This document shows positions 18,338 to 28,195 of a DNA stretch of 64,000 bases, piece by piece. Source of the stretch: Alphaproteobacteria bacterium (GTDB lineage Bacteria; Pseudomonadota; Alphaproteobacteria; Caulobacterales; Maricaulaceae); NCBI GenBank assembly GCA_016124665.1, contig WGNH01000027.1, positions 33,036-97,035 of the forward strand, written 5' to 3'. Under the pieces are notes generated by a model. It was not told the origin of the DNA, made no database searches, and was given only the letters and a program-made list of their open reading frames with translations. Made by a program: the position numbers and the translations under genes. How positions within the stretch are numbered: the stretch's first letter is position 1; each line of letters starts with the position of its first letter.

Positions 18338-19270
18338 ATGACCCGCACCATGATCCGATATCTTCTTCTCCCCCTTGTGATTTTTGTGTTCAGCGCCCCT
18401 GCGGACGCGCAATCGCGCCGCGAGCTGGCGCGCCGTCTGGATGCCGTCGAGGCGCGGCTCGCCGAAATGGAAACACGGCGGATTGCCCAGAATGATCAAC
18501 TCTTGACCCGTATCGCCGACCTGGAATTCCAGGTGCAGGAAGCCACCGGCCAGACTGAGCGGCTGGAGTTTGAAAACCGGCAACTCGGCCAGCGCATCGA
18601 CTCCCAGGACCGGGAAATCCAGCGCCTGCGCACGCAGCTGGAGGCCTATCGCAACCCGTCAGAGCCGCAATTTGATGCCGAAGGCAACCCGGTCGATCCG
18701 GTCGTTGAAGACGCTGCCATGAACGGTACGGGAGAGCGCACGTCGAACAGTGGTGGCCCGCGGGACCTGACCGGGGGCCGGCTCGCCGTGACCGATTCCG
18801 GCGACCCATACGCGGTGGAGCGGGCCGCGGCGACCCGGCCGCTCGGCAGCAATCTGGCGACAGCCGCCGATGCGGCCCCTTTGATGAATGCGGATCAGGC
18901 CTATGGCCAGGCACGGGCGCGGCTTCTGGACGGCGATTTCGACGGTGCCCAGGAGGATTTTACGGATTTCATCGCCGATTTTCCGGAGGACGGGCGGATG
19001 GACGAGGCCTGGTTCTGGCTGGGCGAGACCCATTATGTGCGCGGCGATTACGCTTCGGCGGCAGAGGCCTATATCACCTCCCTGCGCGAAGAGCGTGATG
19101 GCGCAGTGGCGCCGGATGCGCTGGTGCGTCTCGCCTCGTCGCTGGGCGCGCTGGGCCGCAATGAAGAAGCCTGCCAGACGCTGGCGCGCTTCTCGCGGGA
19201 ATTTCCGTCCGCCGGTCCCAATGCCACGGCCCGCGCCGAGCGCGAGGCCTTGCGCGCCGGGTGCCGCTAG
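18338..19270 (+). CDS. cpoB: Tol-Pal coordinator CpoB (YbgF)
   Basis: The 310-residue periplasmic protein has a signal peptide ending SAPADAQS, an N-terminal coiled coil (residues 25-110, RLDAVEARLAEMETRR and following), a flexible Gly/Asp-rich linker and a C-terminal TPR domain (AYGQARARLLDGDFDGAQ, EAWFWLGETHYVRGDY). CpoB links Tol-Pal to peptidoglycan synthesis during division. The start could also be the ATG at 18350, which gives the same signal peptide. The last 10 nt overlap tilS. Confidence 0.9.
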   Translation: MTRTMIRYLLLPLVIFVFSAPADAQSRRELARRLDAVEARLAEMETRRIAQNDQLLTRIADLEFQVQEATGQTERLEFENRQLGQRIDSQDREIQRLRTQLEAYRNPSEPQFDAEGNPVDPVVEDAAMNGTGERTSNSGGPRDLTGGRLAVTDSGDPYAVERAAATRPLGSNLATAADAAPLMNADQAYGQARARLLDGDFDGAQEDFTDFIADFPEDGRMDEAWFWLGETHYVRGDYASAAEAYITSLREERDGAVAPDALVRLASSLGALGRNEEACQTLARFSREFPSAGPNATARAEREALRAGCR

Positions 19271-20595
19271 ACTTCAATCCCGATACCGTCCGCCGCCGGC
19301 TCGAAGGGCTGGGCCCGGCCCCCTGTCTTCTCGGACTGTCAGGCGGCGGTGATTCCACTGCGCTTTTGCTGATCGCAGCGGGCTGGGCCCGCAGACAGGG
19401 CGCCACCCTGATCCCGGTGGTCATCGACCATGCCATCCGGCCGGAAAGCGCCGGTGAGGCGGACCGGGCGGCGCGGCGCGCGCGTCAACTCGGCCTGTCG
19501 CCCGCCATCATCCGGTGGGAGGGTGAAAAACCGGCCACCGGACTGCAAGCGGCGGCGCGTGATTTCCGGCTTCAAACCTTTGCCCGCCTGGCACACCGGC
19601 ACGGCGCAAAAACCGTCCTGCTTGGCCATACACGGGATGACCAGGCCGAAACCGTCTGGATGCGCCTGCAGGCGGGCGGTGGTCCGGACGCACTCTGCGG
19701 AATGGCCATGCACAGCGCCTTGCCGCTCTGGCCGGAGGGCAGGGGCGTGTCCATCTACCGGCCCCTGCTCGATATTTCCCGTGCGCAATTGCGCGCCTGG
19801 CTGACGGAGCAGGATGAAAGCTGGGTGAATGACCCCTCCAATGACAACCGCACCTTTACGCGGGTCCGTAACCGCCAGACGCTCGCCCGTCTCGCGGCAG
19901 AGGGGTTTGACCCGGACGCCCTGTGTGCCCTGTCAGAGAAGTTCCGGGCTGTCCGGACGCAGATATCAGAGGCGGCGGCAAGGGAAATCATGACGTCCAT
20001 GACCCTGCTGGGCTGGGGCGGCGTCAGATTGCCCCCGGATATGGCGGTGGCCCCTCACGCTTTGAAAATCATGGACGCGGCGCGGTCGGCGGCCAGCGGT
20101 GATCCGGTTTCACGGCCGGAGGCATCGAGGCGCTTGCTGGCAGCCTTTCAGGCGGGAAAACCGGCCACCGCCGGGGGCGCAGCACTGACCCGGCACAGGG
20201 AAGACTGGTATCTGGTCCGTGATCCCGGCGCGGTCAGCGGCCGTGCCGATGGCACTTCAGACCCGGTCAGCTTCATTGAAGCCGGAAATGTCCGGATCTG
20301 GGACGGCCGGTTTGAAATCTCCGGCCGGAATGCACAGATCAATTGCTTAGGAAAAGCCTATCCGCGCGAAATCAGTGCGGAAAGTCTGGCCGGCATTCCG
20401 CCCGTCGCCCGCCCCGGCCTGCCCCTGATGCGTCCGCCCGGCGGCGTGGCCGGCATTCCGGGAATCACAGCAGAGACCGGCGGATTGGCGAAATGGCTTG
20501 CGCCGGAGCTGATTTGCCGGAATCTGTTTGAGGACAGGCCGCCCGCATGGTTTGATATGCAACTGCGCGACGAAACGGCGCAAGGCTCGCAATAA
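19261..20595 (+). CDS. tilS: tRNA(Ile)-lysidine synthetase TilS
   Basis: The 444-residue cytoplasmic enzyme adds lysine to C34 of tRNA-Ile (CAU), changing both its amino-acid and codon identity. The PP-loop SGGGDST lies at residues 27-33, with VVIDHAIRPES and LLGHTRDDQAETVWMR in the catalytic domain. A diverged C-terminal domain follows. The GTG start at 19261 lies inside the end of cpoB, so translation is coupled. Confidence 0.93.
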   Translation: MPLDFNPDTVRRRLEGLGPAPCLLGLSGGGDSTALLLIAAGWARRQGATLIPVVIDHAIRPESAGEADRAARRARQLGLSPAIIRWEGEKPATGLQAAARDFRLQTFARLAHRHGAKTVLLGHTRDDQAETVWMRLQAGGGPDALCGMAMHSALPLWPEGRGVSIYRPLLDISRAQLRAWLTEQDESWVNDPSNDNRTFTRVRNRQTLARLAAEGFDPDALCALSEKFRAVRTQISEAAAREIMTSMTLLGWGGVRLPPDMAVAPHALKIMDAARSAASGDPVSRPEASRRLLAAFQAGKPATAGGAALTRHREDWYLVRDPGAVSGRADGTSDPVSFIEAGNVRIWDGRFEISGRNAQINCLGKAYPREISAESLAGIPPVARPGLPLMRPPGGVAGIPGITAETGGLAKWLAPELICRNLFEDRPPAWFDMQLRDETAQGSQ

Positions 20596-20649
20596 CCGCT
20601 TTTATACCCCATATCGGGACAGAGACGACGTATAGCGACGGAAAATGAC

Positions 20650-22575
20650 ATGAATATTCGCAATCTGATGATCTGGGCCATCATGATCCTCCTCCTTGTG
20701 GCGCTCTTCAATCTGCTGCAGCCCTCGCAGGCGGGAACCGGTTCGGAAGAAGTGAGCTATACCCGCTTCATCCAGCGGGTGGAGAATGACCAGATCAACA
20801 GCGTGGTCATTGATGGCGGCACGATCATCAGTGCCGATGGCACTGTGCGCGCCTTCATCCCGGAAAACGATTCCGGCATGTATGAAATTCTCCGCGCCAA
20901 CGAGGTCGACGTCACCACCCGTCCGGCCGATTCCGGCTTCAGCTTGTTCAGTGTTCTGCTCGGCTGGTTCCCCTTCCTGCTGCTGATCGGGGTCTGGATC
21001 TATTTCATGCGCCAGATGCAGGGCGGCGGCCGCGGTGGTGCGATGGGCTTTGGCAAGTCCAAGGCCCGCCTGCTGACCGAGAAATCCGGCCGCGTCACCT
21101 TTGACGATGTCGCCGGTATCGATGAAGCCAAGGAAGAGCTCCAGGAAATCGTCGAATTCCTGAAAGACCCGTCCAAATTTCAGCGCCTCGGCGGCAAGAT
21201 TCCGAAAGGGGCCCTGCTGATCGGCCCGCCCGGAACCGGCAAGACGCTGACCGCGCGCGCTGTCGCCGGTGAGGCCAATGTACCCTTCTTCACCATTTCC
21301 GGTTCGGATTTCGTCGAAATGTTTGTCGGCGTCGGCGCCAGCCGCGTCCGCGACATGTTCGAACAGGCCAAGAAAAACGCCCCCTGCATCATCTTCATTG
21401 ACGAGATTGATGCCGTCGGCCGCTCACGCGGTGCCGGTCTTGGCGGCGGCAATGACGAGCGCGAACAGACCCTCAACCAGCTGCTGGTCGAGATGGACGG
21501 GTTCGAGGCCAATGAAGGCATCATCCTGATCGCCGCGACCAACCGCCCCGATGTGCTAGACCCGGCGCTGCTTCGCCCGGGCCGCTTCGACCGTCAGGTC
21601 GTCGTACCCAATCCGGACATTATCGGCCGTGAGAAAATCCTCAAAGTGCATATGCGCAACGTGCCGGTGGCCGATGATGTCGAGCCCAAGGTCATTGCCC
21701 GCGGCACGCCCGGCTTTTCCGGTGCCGACCTCGCCAACCTGGTCAATGAGGCCGCGCTGCTGGCCGCCCGGCGCAACAAGCGCATCGTCTCCATGGCCGA
21801 GTTCGAGGATGCCAAGGACAAGGTGATGATGGGACCGGAACGCCGCTCCATGGTCATGTCCGACAAGGAAAAGGAACTGACCGCCTGGCACGAGGCCGGT
21901 CACGCCATTGTCGCGCTCAACGTGCCGGAAACCGATCCCGTACACAAAGCCACCATCATTCCGCGTGGCCGCGCACTGGGCATGGTCATGCGTCTGCCCG
22001 AAGCCGACAAGCTGTCGGAAAACTACACCCAGATGACCTCCCACCTGGCCATCGCCATGGGCGGCCGCGTCGCCGAGGAGCTGAAATTCGGCAAGGAGCG
22101 TATTACCTCCGGTGCGTCATCGGACATCAAGCAGGCGACGCAGGTTGCCCGCGCCATGATCACCCAGTGGGGCTTCTCCGATAAGCTCGGCACCATCGAT
22201 TATTCCGATGGTGATGGCCAGAACGTCTTCCTCGGCCAGGAGCTGACCCGCTCCAAATCCGTGTCCGGTGAAACCGCGCGCATCATCGAGGAAGAGGTTC
22301 GCCGCCTGATCGACGAGGCCAATGAGACCGCGCGCAAGATCCTGACCGAGAAGCGCAAGGACTGGGAAACGCTGGCCGAAGGCCTGCTCGAATACGAAAC
22401 CCTGTCGGGCAACGAAATCACCGAACTCCTGAAGGGCAATCCGCCCGTCCGCGAGACCAGTGAACCGCCCTCCAGGGATGATACGCCCTCCGGTGCCGTG
22501 CCGGTGACCGAGGATGACGAGGCCGGCGACAAGGGCTCCGAACCCTCCGGCGGCCCGGCTCCGCAAGGGGCGTGA
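20650..22575 (+). CDS. ftsH: ATP-dependent zinc metalloprotease FtsH
   Basis: The 641-residue membrane AAA+ protease has two N-terminal transmembrane helices flanking a short periplasmic domain. It has GPPGTGKT (Walker A, about residue 192), [15 protein letters not shown] (Walker B), the second region of homology [20 protein letters not shown] and the zinc motif HEAGH (about residue 414). It degrades misfolded membrane proteins and regulators. The gene starts 54 nt after tilS, in the common alphaproteobacterial order pal-cpoB-tilS-ftsH, and is followed by a terminator. Confidence 0.98.
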   Translation: MNIRNLMIWAIMILLLVALFNLLQPSQAGTGSEEVSYTRFIQRVENDQINSVVIDGGTIISADGTVRAFIPENDSGMYEILRANEVDVTTRPADSGFSLFSVLLGWFPFLLLIGVWIYFMRQMQGGGRGGAMGFGKSKARLLTEKSGRVTFDDVAGIDEAKEELQEIVEFLKDPSKFQRLGGKIPKGALLIGPPGTGKTLTARAVAGEANVPFFTISGSDFVEMFVGVGASRVRDMFEQAKKNAPCIIFIDEIDAVGRSRGAGLGGGNDEREQTLNQLLVEMDGFEANEGIILIAATNRPDVLDPALLRPGRFDRQVVVPNPDIIGREKILKVHMRNVPVADDVEPKVIARGTPGFSGADLANLVNEAALLAARRNKRIVSMAEFEDAKDKVMMGPERRSMVMSDKEKELTAWHEAGHAIVALNVPETDPVHKATIIPRGRALGMVMRLPEADKLSENYTQMTSHLAIAMGGRVAEELKFGKERITSGASSDIKQATQVARAMITQWGFSDKLGTIDYSDGDGQNVFLGQELTRSKSVSGETARIIEEEVRRLIDEANETARKILTEKRKDWETLAEGLLEYETLSGNEITELLKGNPPVRETSEPPSRDDTPSGAVPVTEDDEAGDKGSEPSGGPAPQGA

Positions 22576-22580
22576 TAGCG

Positions 22581-22606
22581 AAAGGGCGCCCGAAGGCGCC
22601 CTTTCC
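22581..22606 (+). terminator. Rho-independent terminator after ftsH
   Basis: A perfect 10-bp stem, AAAGGGCGCC (22581-22590) and GGCGCCCTTT (22595-22604), with a CGAA tetraloop 5 nt after the ftsH stop. The 3' stem strand supplies the T residues. It may also work for the convergent gene on the other strand, whose stop is 44 nt away. Confidence 0.85.
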
Positions 22607-22647
22607 TGACATGACTCCCGGCATGCTCGTGGGTCCGGGGCGTCACA

Positions 22648-23796
22648 TCAATCGATCGTCAGCCCGGTCCGGTCCGGCAGATCGGCCATGAACGCCCAGC
22701 CGCCGAATGTTTCGGACACCACGGCGACCAGCTCATTCTCGCCAGCGCGAAGGGGCAGGCCGACTGAATCAAACAGGCCGACACGCCCGTAAAAATCCCA
22801 GTCGCGCGATTGCCAGCCATTATTTGCGGCATAAAGAAAGTCACCGTTGAGATAGAGGCGGACACGGTCGCTGTAGCCGAAACGCAATTCATGCAGGCCG
22901 GTCGCTTCGGCATGGATTCGGGTACGCACCATCACCGTATTGGCTTCGCTCGTCCGGCCGGCCAGACGGGCCAGATTGGCAATGCCATTGGTCTCGATCT
23001 CGAGCGTCTGCCAGCTCAGCCTGTCGATGGCATCACCGGGGAGCCGCAAGGCGTTGGCAAAACGGTTCTCTTCGAACACTGAAGACACGGTAAAATGTGT
23101 GATCAACGTGTCAGGCAGTGTCTCGACAAAAAGATGATCGGGCATACCTTCCCGGTCAAATGGTGTGTATCGTCCCGCTATGGCATCACTCGGCCCGGCT
23201 TCCCGAATGGAGAAATCCGCAAACCGGGCAGCGGAGGACTCGGTTGCGCGCAGGCTGAAGTAACCACTCGCAGGGTCGCGCTGAAGATCGGGAATGTGCA
23301 GGACCGGTTCGTCGTCGATATAGACATCGGCCGTGTCGCCGATCACCACCAGCCGCACCCGGACCCACTGTCCGGCCTCGAATTCAGGCGCTGAATTATA
23401 GCGGGCATCGGTATAGATCTGCCAGCCGGACACCCCGTTGATAATCGGCATGTATTGCAGGGCATCGACGGTGCCCGGATAGGCATTGCGCAAATAGATA
23501 TCCTCGAAATTGCGGTCGTCTTGAACCCGGAATCCGACCCCGAAAAAGCCGGCAGGTTCGAACATCACATCGAATTCGGCCACGAAATTTTCGAAATCGG
23601 CCGTGTCCAGCCAGGCACGCCCCGCGAAGGTCAGCGCTTCACGGCCCCGATAGGTCGAGACAGACGCATTGTCATCGGCAATACGCCAGTCATGGCCGGA
23701 AAAGGACAGGGATTGCGGAGCATTGTCTTGAGCCTGCACGGGCGTGGTGATCACGCTTACGGCCATGAGCGCCAGCGCGGCGAGAGATAACTTCAT
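22648..23796 (-). CDS. Secreted concanavalin-like/DUF1080-type protein
   Basis: The 382-residue product has a signal peptide (MKLSLAALALMAVSVITTPVQAQ). Its N-terminal half has the beta-sandwich pattern of concanavalin-like laminarin/3-keto-glycoside families (FSGHDWRI, YRGREALTFAGRAWL, FVAEFDVMFEPAGFFGVGFR). The C-terminal half has a second jelly-roll-like region with DRVRLYLNGDFLYA. It probably binds or processes a glycan in the periplasm or outside the cell, but catalytic residues cannot be assigned. It is downstream of an AraC regulator gene on the other side of a 45-nt gap, on the same strand. Confidence 0.6.
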   Translation of the reverse strand: MKLSLAALALMAVSVITTPVQAQDNAPQSLSFSGHDWRIADDNASVSTYRGREALTFAGRAWLDTADFENFVAEFDVMFEPAGFFGVGFRVQDDRNFEDIYLRNAYPGTVDALQYMPIINGVSGWQIYTDARYNSAPEFEAGQWVRVRLVVIGDTADVYIDDEPVLHIPDLQRDPASGYFSLRATESSAARFADFSIREAGPSDAIAGRYTPFDREGMPDHLFVETLPDTLITHFTVSSVFEENRFANALRLPGDAIDRLSWQTLEIETNGIANLARLAGRTSEANTVMVRTRIHAEATGLHELRFGYSDRVRLYLNGDFLYAANNGWQSRDWDFYGRVGLFDSVGLPLRAGENELVAVVSETFGGWAFMADLPDRTGLTID

Positions 23797-23841
23797 TAAA
23801 AACCCTCCAGATCGGATCGAAGATCCGTGTTTCTGGCAGGC

Positions 23842-24663
23842 TCAGGCGGCTACCGTATTGGATATTTCGGACTCGGCGCGGCGTTCGGCATGAAGCCGGG
23901 CCGGGCTGGTGCCGGTCAGCTCCCGGATATCGCGGATCATGTGGCTCTGGTCGAAATATCCGGCCATGCAGGCAATGTCGGCCCAGTCGGGAATCGCCTG
24001 ACGATCCGCCAGGCTGACTGCGGTCAAATGCCGGATCAGCCGGGCATAGGCTTTTGGCGTGATCCCCATGACGGCTTCAAACCGGCGCCGCAATTGACGT
24101 TCACAGAGATCCAGCCGGCGCGCCAGGTCCGCGACCCGAATACGGCCGCCGCTTTTACGGATCATCGCGGCGGCCCGGTGCTCTGGCCGTAATGTCACGT
24201 CGCGGGCCTGCGACAGGAAGCGGCTGACCAGTTGTGCCACAACAGCGCCGGAGGGAAGGCCGGCACCGGGGTCCGTCAGAGGTTCCAGGTGACGGCCCAT
24301 GCCCTCAGGCGGCGGTTCGGACATCCCCCGGAAATCCCGCGGGCAGATTCCGGCGCATTCCGCCGCCAGTTCGGGATAGAGCCGCAATCCCGTCTGACAA
24401 TCGCCCGCAGCAGGCCGGTACCATTCAGCCTGCATACGGCTGCCGCTTACGACAATGGAGCTGTCAGTCACGCGGCCAAGTGCATCATGCCGGGTATAGA
24501 GAATCAGAGAGGGCTTGTTGTCGGGCAAGAGGCGGTGCGGCGGTGCAGCGCGGCGGCCATCATAATGCCAGACGGCTTCGCAATACCGGGCGAGTGGACC
24601 GGCTGGCCGCCATTCGCGATAGCCGCCAAGACTGGCCGATATGTCATGCGTCCCGATCACCAT
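23842..24663 (-). CDS. AraC-family transcriptional regulator
   Basis: The 273-residue product has a C-terminal AraC DNA-binding domain with both helix-turn-helices: IRVADLARRLDLCERQLRRRF and WADIACMAGYFDQSHMIRDI. The N-terminal domain (WRPAGPLARYCEAVWHYDG, HRLLPDNKPSLILY) is the type often found in DUF6597-containing AraC proteins. The ligand is unknown. The gene is divergent from folP across 50 nt. Confidence 0.85.
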   Translation of the reverse strand: MVIGTHDISASLGGYREWRPAGPLARYCEAVWHYDGRRAAPPHRLLPDNKPSLILYTRHDALGRVTDSSIVVSGSRMQAEWYRPAAGDCQTGLRLYPELAAECAGICPRDFRGMSEPPPEGMGRHLEPLTDPGAGLPSGAVVAQLVSRFLSQARDVTLRPEHRAAAMIRKSGGRIRVADLARRLDLCERQLRRRFEAVMGITPKAYARLIRHLTAVSLADRQAIPDWADIACMAGYFDQSHMIRDIRELTGTSPARLHAERRAESEISNTVAA

Positions 24664-24713
24664 GCCGGCTTTTGTAGACGCTTCCGGCTCGAAAATCGTA
24701 TCACTAAATCGCG

Positions 24714-25532
24714 ATGAAATTTCCTGCCACCCACCCTGATCGCCCGCTTGTCATGGGCATTGTGAATGTCACGCCGGACTCGTTCTCCGATGGCGGGCAG
24801 TTTGCCGACAGTGATGCCGCGATTGATCATGCGCTGCAACTGGTCCGCGACGGGGCGGACATGCTCGACATTGGCGGCGAATCTACGCGGCCCGGAGCAA
24901 ACCCCGTTGGGGAGGATGAGGAGCTGCGCCGCATCCTTCCGGTCATCAGGGGCATAAGGCGGCACAGCCAGATTGCCCTTTCCATCGATACGATGAAGCC
25001 CGGCGTCGCTGAAGCCGCCATCGGCGCGGGCGCGGATATCTGGAATGATGTAAACGCCCTGCGTGCGCCGGGCGCGTTGACAATGGCAGCAAAACTCGGC
25101 TGCGGTGTGGTGTTGATGCACATGCAGGGCGAGCCGCAAACCATGCAGCAAAACCCCCGCTATGATGATGTGGTCGGGGAGGTATCCGCCTGGCTGTCAG
25201 AGCGCGCCGTTGCCGCCATTGCGGCGGGCGTAACAGCCGGAAATATCTGGCTGGATCCCGGCATCGGTTTCGGAAAAACGCTGCAGCATAACCTGCAATT
25301 GCTGCGCAGCATTTCCGGTCTGCCAAAAGGGTTTCCGGTTCTGATCGGCGCGTCCCGCAAGCGCTTGATATCCGATTTGGACCCGGGCGCAGGCACCGGT
25401 AACCGCCTCGGCGGATCGCTCGCCATCGCGCTGTATGCTGCGCAGAAAAATGCGGTTTGCGTGCGCGTGCATGATGTCCGGGAAACTGTTCAGGCGTTGA
25501 AAATACAGGCGGCGATCAGCCGGGAGTCCTGA
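24714..25532 (+). CDS. folP: Dihydropteroate synthase FolP
   Basis: The 272-residue cytoplasmic TIM-barrel enzyme joins 6-hydroxymethyl-dihydropterin diphosphate to p-aminobenzoate in folate synthesis. Family motifs are MGIVNVTPDSFSDGG, DIGGESTRPGA, a catalytic loop ending WLDPGIGFGK, and GASRKR near residue 218. Its 3' end overlaps the convergent glycosyltransferase gene by 17 nt. In many relatives folP follows ftsH directly; here an AraC regulator gene and a secreted-protein gene lie between. Confidence 0.96.
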   Translation: MKFPATHPDRPLVMGIVNVTPDSFSDGGQFADSDAAIDHALQLVRDGADMLDIGGESTRPGANPVGEDEELRRILPVIRGIRRHSQIALSIDTMKPGVAEAAIGAGADIWNDVNALRAPGALTMAAKLGCGVVLMHMQGEPQTMQQNPRYDDVVGEVSAWLSERAVAAIAAGVTAGNIWLDPGIGFGKTLQHNLQLLRSISGLPKGFPVLIGASRKRLISDLDPGAGTGNRLGGSLAIALYAAQKNAVCVRVHDVRETVQALKIQAAISRES

Positions 25533-27363
25533 CCCGCGAGGCCTCCAGCGTGACGATCGCCAGGTCCAGCGCATCGCCTTTCACGAGATTCATCCCCTCG
25601 ACCCGGCCGAGTGTGCGCACGGCTTCACCGGACAGTGCGGTATCAAAAGCCGCGCGCTCTGAAGCATCGACCACGGCAATGCCGCATTCGGGATGCAGGA
25701 GCAGACTGGCCGCCGCTCCGGCCCCGTCGGTCAGTGCCACATCCGTTCCCAGATAGAAGACGTTGGAAGGTTCGCGATATCCTGCCGTCGCCGCCGGAAA
25801 CGCCTCGCAGCCTTCCAGCGTCTCAACGATTCGCGCCACCCGGTTCGACGGCCAGGCGGCATCGACCGCGGGAATGGCAATACCGAAGGCCGCAAGATAC
25901 TGGATCGCGACAATCCCGCTCAGGGGCAGCAATCGCGCCAGTCCGGGTTTCAGCACAAACCAGATCAGCACCGCCACGCTGATAACGCCGAGAGCCGCGG
26001 CGATCAGCACCCACAAGAGCTGATCCTCGCCGAGCTGGAGCGCGCCCATGAGCGGGAAGGCCGCAATCGCCAGCCCGGCGATGACGGCCAGCACGATCCA
26101 CAGCCGGTGCAGGGTTTTTGCTTTCCAGCCCGTGAGCAGACCCGCCGCCTGCATCATCCCGGCGGCCGCGAGGATGGCCAGCGCCGGAAAAGCCGGCAGC
26201 ACATAATGCGGCAGCTTGGTCTGGACGAATTCAAACACGATCCAGGTCATCATCGCCCACAGGATCAGAAACCGGATTTCCGGTTTGTCGCGCCCCGCCC
26301 ATGCGGCCAGAATGGCCAGGCCCAGCAGGGCCGAGCCGGGCCAGAACATCGCCGGTGACAGCAGGGTGTGATAGAGGAAGGGCCCGCCATGACTGTCATC
26401 CGCCTCGCCCACCTTGCCGAACAGGGCGTGACCGACGGACTCCTGCAGGAAAGCCCCGTCCGTGGCGATATTGATCGCGATCAGCCAGGGCAGGGCGATG
26501 GCGGACAGGACCACCAGTCCTTTCAGCCAATGGAACTTCGCCAGTGTGGCGCGCATCGGGCTTTGAAGGATCAGGTCGAAGACAAAAACGCCGGCCAGAC
26601 CGCCCATCATCACGGCGATGCCGCCGGGCAGAAAGCCGAGCCAGGCAAGCTTCAGGATTTCGATCAGAAAGGCCGCGGCGATAATCCAGAGCAGCCATTT
26701 TGCATGATGCTTGAAGACGAAATATCCCACCAGGGTCAGCGCCGAGACCATGGCGATGATCGGCCCCTTGATCATGATCGCCGCGCCGCTCGCCGCCCAG
26801 AACAGCAGCGGCCAGCCGATGAATTTCAAGCGTTCGCCGGCCTCCGCTTTCAGCAGCATCATCATCAGGCCAATCTGGGCCAGCACGCCTGCGGCCAGCA
26901 ACATGGCATCGGTCTTGGCCGTGCGCGCCTCGACCTGCATCATCAGCGCGGTGGCCATCAGCAATCCGGCCGCCAGCCCCGCCTGCGGGCCGAACAGGCG
27001 CGCCGCCAGCCAGGCCGTGCCGAAGACCGCGATCATCCCGCCGATCAATGAGGGCAGGCGGAAGGCCCAGATACCCGCCTCCGCCCCGCCGAACGGTGTC
27101 GCAGCGATCACCTGCATCCAGTAGATGCCGGCAGGCTTCACATGCCGGGGGGCATCCTGAAAGCGGATATCGACATAATCGCCGGTCTCCATCATCTGCG
27201 AGGCGGCCTGAGAGTAGCGCGCCTCGTCCCGGTCCATCACCGGCAGGGACGATATCCCGGGTGCCATTGCGAGAATGGCAATTACGGCGAGCACCAGCCA
27301 GGCACGATTGGGCATGCCCCAGCGCGTCTCACCTGACGAGACCCAGTTCATCAGACCGTTCAT
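25516..27363 (-). CDS. ArnT-like family-39 glycosyltransferase
   Basis: The 615-residue integral membrane protein has about 12 transmembrane segments. The first periplasmic loop carries the dolichyl-phosphate-mannosyltransferase/ArnT signature MDRDEARYSQAASQM and the lipid-carrier motif APRHVKPAGIYW. Such enzymes transfer a sugar (4-amino-arabinose in ArnT) from undecaprenyl phosphate to lipid A or another envelope acceptor. It overlaps the upstream ArnC-like gene by 4 nt, and together they make a donor/transferase pair. Aminoarabinose-synthesis genes are not in the window, so the sugar is unknown. Confidence 0.85.
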   Translation of the reverse strand: MNGLMNWVSSGETRWGMPNRAWLVLAVIAILAMAPGISSLPVMDRDEARYSQAASQMMETGDYVDIRFQDAPRHVKPAGIYWMQVIAATPFGGAEAGIWAFRLPSLIGGMIAVFGTAWLAARLFGPQAGLAAGLLMATALMMQVEARTAKTDAMLLAAGVLAQIGLMMMLLKAEAGERLKFIGWPLLFWAASGAAIMIKGPIIAMVSALTLVGYFVFKHHAKWLLWIIAAAFLIEILKLAWLGFLPGGIAVMMGGLAGVFVFDLILQSPMRATLAKFHWLKGLVVLSAIALPWLIAINIATDGAFLQESVGHALFGKVGEADDSHGGPFLYHTLLSPAMFWPGSALLGLAILAAWAGRDKPEIRFLILWAMMTWIVFEFVQTKLPHYVLPAFPALAILAAAGMMQAAGLLTGWKAKTLHRLWIVLAVIAGLAIAAFPLMGALQLGEDQLLWVLIAAALGVISVAVLIWFVLKPGLARLLPLSGIVAIQYLAAFGIAIPAVDAAWPSNRVARIVETLEGCEAFPAATAGYREPSNVFYLGTDVALTDGAGAAASLLLHPECGIAVVDASERAAFDTALSGEAVRTLGRVEGMNLVKGDALDLAIVTLEASRVRTPG

Positions 27364-28112
27364 TTTGTATCCTGCCCCGGCGTGAACAACAGCGCCTTCG
27401 CGGGGATATGCGTCCGCCGCATCAGCCAGTTCACACCCATCAGATCGAAGAAGCCGGCAAAGGCGCGGCCGAGATTGGTATATTTGGTTTCGCCGGAAAT
27501 CCGCGCCCGGTTCACCACATCAACATAGATCTGGTCAAAGCCGAGATGGCGCGTGAAGGGCGGCAGATAGCGGTGCAGGGAATCAAAGAAGGGCAGCGCC
27601 AGAAACAGGTCCCGCGGGATCAGTTTGAGGCCGCAGGCCGTGTCCGGACAGTCATCGCGCAGCATGGCGCGGCGGATGCCATTGCCGATTTTCGACGCCC
27701 ATTTGCGGTTCGCCCCGTCCGTCCGGTTTGTGCGGCAGCCACAGACCAGCGCCGGAGCCTCCAGCGAGGTGAGGTCGATGCGCGAGGCCATGTCCACAAC
27801 CGATTGCGGATCATCCTGGCCATCGCCATCCATCGTCGCCACCCACAGCGTCTTCGCAGCCAGAAAGCCGGTGCGCAGGGCGGCGCTCTTGCCGGCTCTA
27901 TTAGGGTGCTGGATGGCGGTAATTTGCGGATATTGCTCTTCGAGCGCAGAGAGCTTGCCCCAGGTGTCATCTGTCGACCCGTCTTCGATGGCGATGATGT
28001 GAAAATCCTCGAACGCCGCCGAAAACACTCCGGCCGCCTCTGCGATCACCGCGTCGATATTTCCCGCCTCGTTATGAACCGGGATAACGATGGAAAGTGT
28101 GCCTGCCTGCAT
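27360..28112 (-). CDS. Family-2 glycosyltransferase (dolichyl/undecaprenyl-phosphate sugar synthase-like)
   Basis: The 250-residue product is a GT-A enzyme with LSIVIPVHNEAGNIDAV, IIAIEDGSTDDT and the DxD-like MDGDGQDDP. This is the pattern of DPM1/ArnC enzymes that load a sugar onto a polyprenyl phosphate. There are no clear C-terminal transmembrane helices, so it is the short cytoplasmic form. It is translated just upstream of, and overlapping by 4 nt, the membrane transferase it probably feeds. The tandem membrane-anchored paralogue array lies 83 nt upstream. Confidence 0.85.
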   Translation of the reverse strand: MQAGTLSIVIPVHNEAGNIDAVIAEAAGVFSAAFEDFHIIAIEDGSTDDTWGKLSALEEQYPQITAIQHPNRAGKSAALRTGFLAAKTLWVATMDGDGQDDPQSVVDMASRIDLTSLEAPALVCGCRTNRTDGANRKWASKIGNGIRRAMLRDDCPDTACGLKLIPRDLFLALPFFDSLHRYLPPFTRHLGFDQIYVDVVNRARISGETKYTNLGRAFAGFFDLMGVNWLMRRTHIPAKALLFTPGQDTK

Positions 28113-28195
28113 GCCCGCCCGCTCTGTGTTGTTGCGTCGTGAATAGCGCGTTTCGGCGTAAGGGGATACAGGCAGAGTTCAGCAAGCCGGGCGGA